A model generated the notes under the pieces. That model was not told the origin of the DNA. It saw nothing but the letters and a program-made list of their open reading frames with translations, and ran no database searches. This document shows positions 62,656-64,000 of a stretch of DNA of 64,000 nt, in pieces. Positions within the stretch are counted from its first letter, which is position 1. Each line of letters starts with the position of its first letter. Position numbers and translations under genes: made by a program. The stretch covers positions 147,516 through 211,515 of the forward strand of contig JAKSMR010000001.1 in NCBI GenBank assembly GCA_024400495.1. The letters run 5' to 3'. This DNA is from Bacteroidales bacterium. Lineage in GTDB: Bacteria > Bacteroidota > Bacteroidia > Bacteroidales > P3.

Positions 62656-63525
62656 ATGAACACCAAAGAATATAAAGTAACAGAAAGTACCGAATTGTTG
62701 GCCTTCCTTTTCAAGGTGATGCCCGATCTGAGCCGCACCAAAGTGAAGGAAATCCTCGGCCATAGCGTTAGCGTTGACGGACGTCGCACCTCGCAGTTCA
62801 ATTATCCTCTCGCTCCAGGAAATATAGTCACTATCGGCAAGCCCAATTTCCGCGAGAAATTCCGCAATCGCGATATCGATATCGTCTACGAGGACGAGTT
62901 CCTTGTAGTGGTTAACAAGCACGAAGGGGTCCTCTCCAACTCCAAGAGCGTCTCCGACCATACTGCTCTCACAGCTCTCAACGCCTATCTGCGTTACACA
63001 CACCAGAAATGCAACGCCCATATCGTCCATCGCCTCGACCGCGACACTTCGGGGCTGATGATTTTCAGCAAGGACAAGCAGGTCTCCCGCAAGTTTGAAG
63101 AGGATTGGAAAGGCTATGTCTACGACCGCGCCTATGTGGCCGTAGCCTGGGGCGAGATCGAGCCCAAGCAGGGAACCATCAAGACCTGGTTTACCGACGG
63201 CGAATATTGCGTTCTCTCTTCGCCTACCGACAACGGAGGAAAGCTAGCAGTTTCTAACTACAAAGTGCTTCAGACTTCGCGTCGTTACAGCCTTGTGGAG
63301 TTCAAGCTCGATACCGGCCGCAGAAACCAGATCCGTGTCCATCTGCGCGAGATGAAACATCCCGTTGTCCACGATCCCATGTATGGCTACAAAGACGACG
63401 TCTCTCCCATCAACCGTCTCGCTCTCCACGCCTACAGGCTCTGTTTCAAGCACCCCATTACCGGAAAGAAACTCAGTTTCGAAACGCCCATTCCCTCTTC
63501 CTTCACCAAGCTGATGGAACTCTAG
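62656..63525 (+). CDS. RluA-family 23S rRNA/tRNA pseudouridine synthase
   Basis: This 289-residue protein has an N-terminal S4-like RNA-binding part (PDLSRTKVKEILGHSVSVDG). The catalytic domain follows with HRLDRDTSGLMIFSKDKQV, in which the aspartate attacks uridine. TGRRNQIRVHLREMKHPVV is the conserved C-terminal motif. Which uridine is modified cannot be told. It is the last intact gene before the transposase remnant. Confidence 0.9.
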   Translation: MNTKEYKVTESTELLAFLFKVMPDLSRTKVKEILGHSVSVDGRRTSQFNYPLAPGNIVTIGKPNFREKFRNRDIDIVYEDEFLVVVNKHEGVLSNSKSVSDHTALTALNAYLRYTHQKCNAHIVHRLDRDTSGLMIFSKDKQVSRKFEEDWKGYVYDRAYVAVAWGEIEPKQGTIKTWFTDGEYCVLSSPTDNGGKLAVSNYKVLQTSRRYSLVEFKLDTGRRNQIRVHLREMKHPVVHDPMYGYKDDVSPINRLALHAYRLCFKHPITGKKLSFETPIPSSFTKLMEL

Positions 63526-63645
63526 GAGAGGTTCATCCCGGCCGCAGTAATGGTCGGCTCTGATCACACGATAGGGATGTCTGCCTCCACATCCTGAAAA
63601 CGGGCTGAAACAATCCACAATGGTCCGGTAGAAAATAGTTAACAA

Positions 63646-64000
63646 TTAGGCGGCAGGAGCCGCGATATTAAAGAGTTCTTTGACAATTTTGGCATTTATT
63701 GACTTGTTAGCTTCGCTGACATTGATCCACCTCGGAAAAGCTCAAGCAAGCTCGGCTTTACACTCGGTTTCCGCAACGTTTGGACGGAAACCCGACATGA
63801 CAAAAGGTGCTTGCTGAGCTCGATGTTGAAGTCGATCCATTCAAAATGTTTGGAAAAGTTCTTTCGGAAGGTCTTCTCGCAGTAATTTCCATAGATTCCC
63901 ATCTGAGTAAAATTTGCTTTTCGGGGCAATAAAACGAATAGCATCAGCGTTTCTATTAAAAAGTTGACAAATGCCTTTTTGATGCCGGGAATGGCCGACA
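63646..64000 (-). pseudogene. Internally deleted transposase remnant, open at the window edge
   Basis: From the window edge inward on the minus strand, a frame reads GIKKAFVNFLIETLMLFVLLP, then NFTQMGIYGNYCEKTFRKNF and FEWIDFNIELSKHL, like the N-terminus of a Bacteroidales DDE transposase. It then runs into unrelated residues and stops at 63696. In another frame, INVSEANKSINAKIVKEL and FNIAAPAA end at TAA 63646-63648, which looks like a transposase C-terminus. So most of the catalytic middle is gone and the two ends are out of frame. The IS family is not assigned. Confidence 0.5.

Overview
The window is a chromosomal segment of a member of Bacteroidota, most likely order Bacteroidales. The evidence is the end of a gldH-type gene, a Bacteroides-type serine palmitoyltransferase, DUF3467, DUF5606 and DUF4175 proteins, a PNGase F-type enzyme, a recR-nagZ-pyrK-pyrD operon, and promoters of the Bacteroidota form TTTG-N19-21-TAnnTTTG. 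No rRNA, CRISPR array, phage or plasmid module is visible. The only mobile-element trace is a broken transposase at the right edge.

Layout. 0-4.3 kb (+): end of gldH, class A penicillin-binding protein, rlmN, a DNA glycosylase. 4.3-5.3 kb: repeat-rich non-coding block and tRNA-Ala. 5.4-10.5 kb: a PrsW-type protease divergent from a plus-strand run of lutA-like gene, radical SAM gene, dapB and an ABC importer permease/ATPase pair. 10.8-26.0 kb (-): the transcription/translation block, read as tRNA-Thr, Tyr, Gly, Thr, tuf, tRNA-Trp, secE, nusG, rplK, rplA, rplJ, rplL, rpoB, rpoC, followed by a DUF3467 gene and fabD. 26.8-34.3 kb (-): metG, a lipoprotein, and an operon with an exported PNGase F-type amidase, a membrane-anchored alpha/beta hydrolase and a 70-residue protein. 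34.6-40.3 kb (-): rsmA, an MntP-like protein, recR, a GH3 hexosaminidase, pyrK, pyrD and a BadF-type kinase. 40.5-45.2 kb: O-antigen ligase-like gene, TPR protein, tRNA-Lys, a duplicated-domain small protein, WbqC-like protein. 45.4-52.3 kb (-): mnmG flanked by two parS-like sites, ybeY, an RsbW-like kinase and a DUF4175 protein. 52.4-56.4 kb: a short-chain dehydrogenase, a GNAT-like protein and serine palmitoyltransferase, a plausible sphingolipid locus. 56.5-59.0 kb (-): deoC, lutB-like, rpiB. 59.05-59.64 kb: an AT-rich region full of DnaA-box-like sequences where gene direction switches. 59.6-63.5 kb (+): nadA, a prolyl-tRNA-editing-like protein, a radical SAM protein next to a third parS-like site, and a pseudouridine synthase. 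Right edge: an internally deleted transposase remnant.

The strongest non-gene signals are: (1) a candidate replication origin with nearby parS sites at 59-61.5 kb; (2) two copies, in opposite orientation, of a non-coding element (4399-4557 and 53732-53879) whose core and flanks match but whose long perfect inverted arms differ completely while each stays self-complementary; (3) tandem repeats with a strict 11-bp period at five intergenic loci; (4) a small family of TATAGGT-ended inverted repeats. All comparisons were made by eye. No database search was run.
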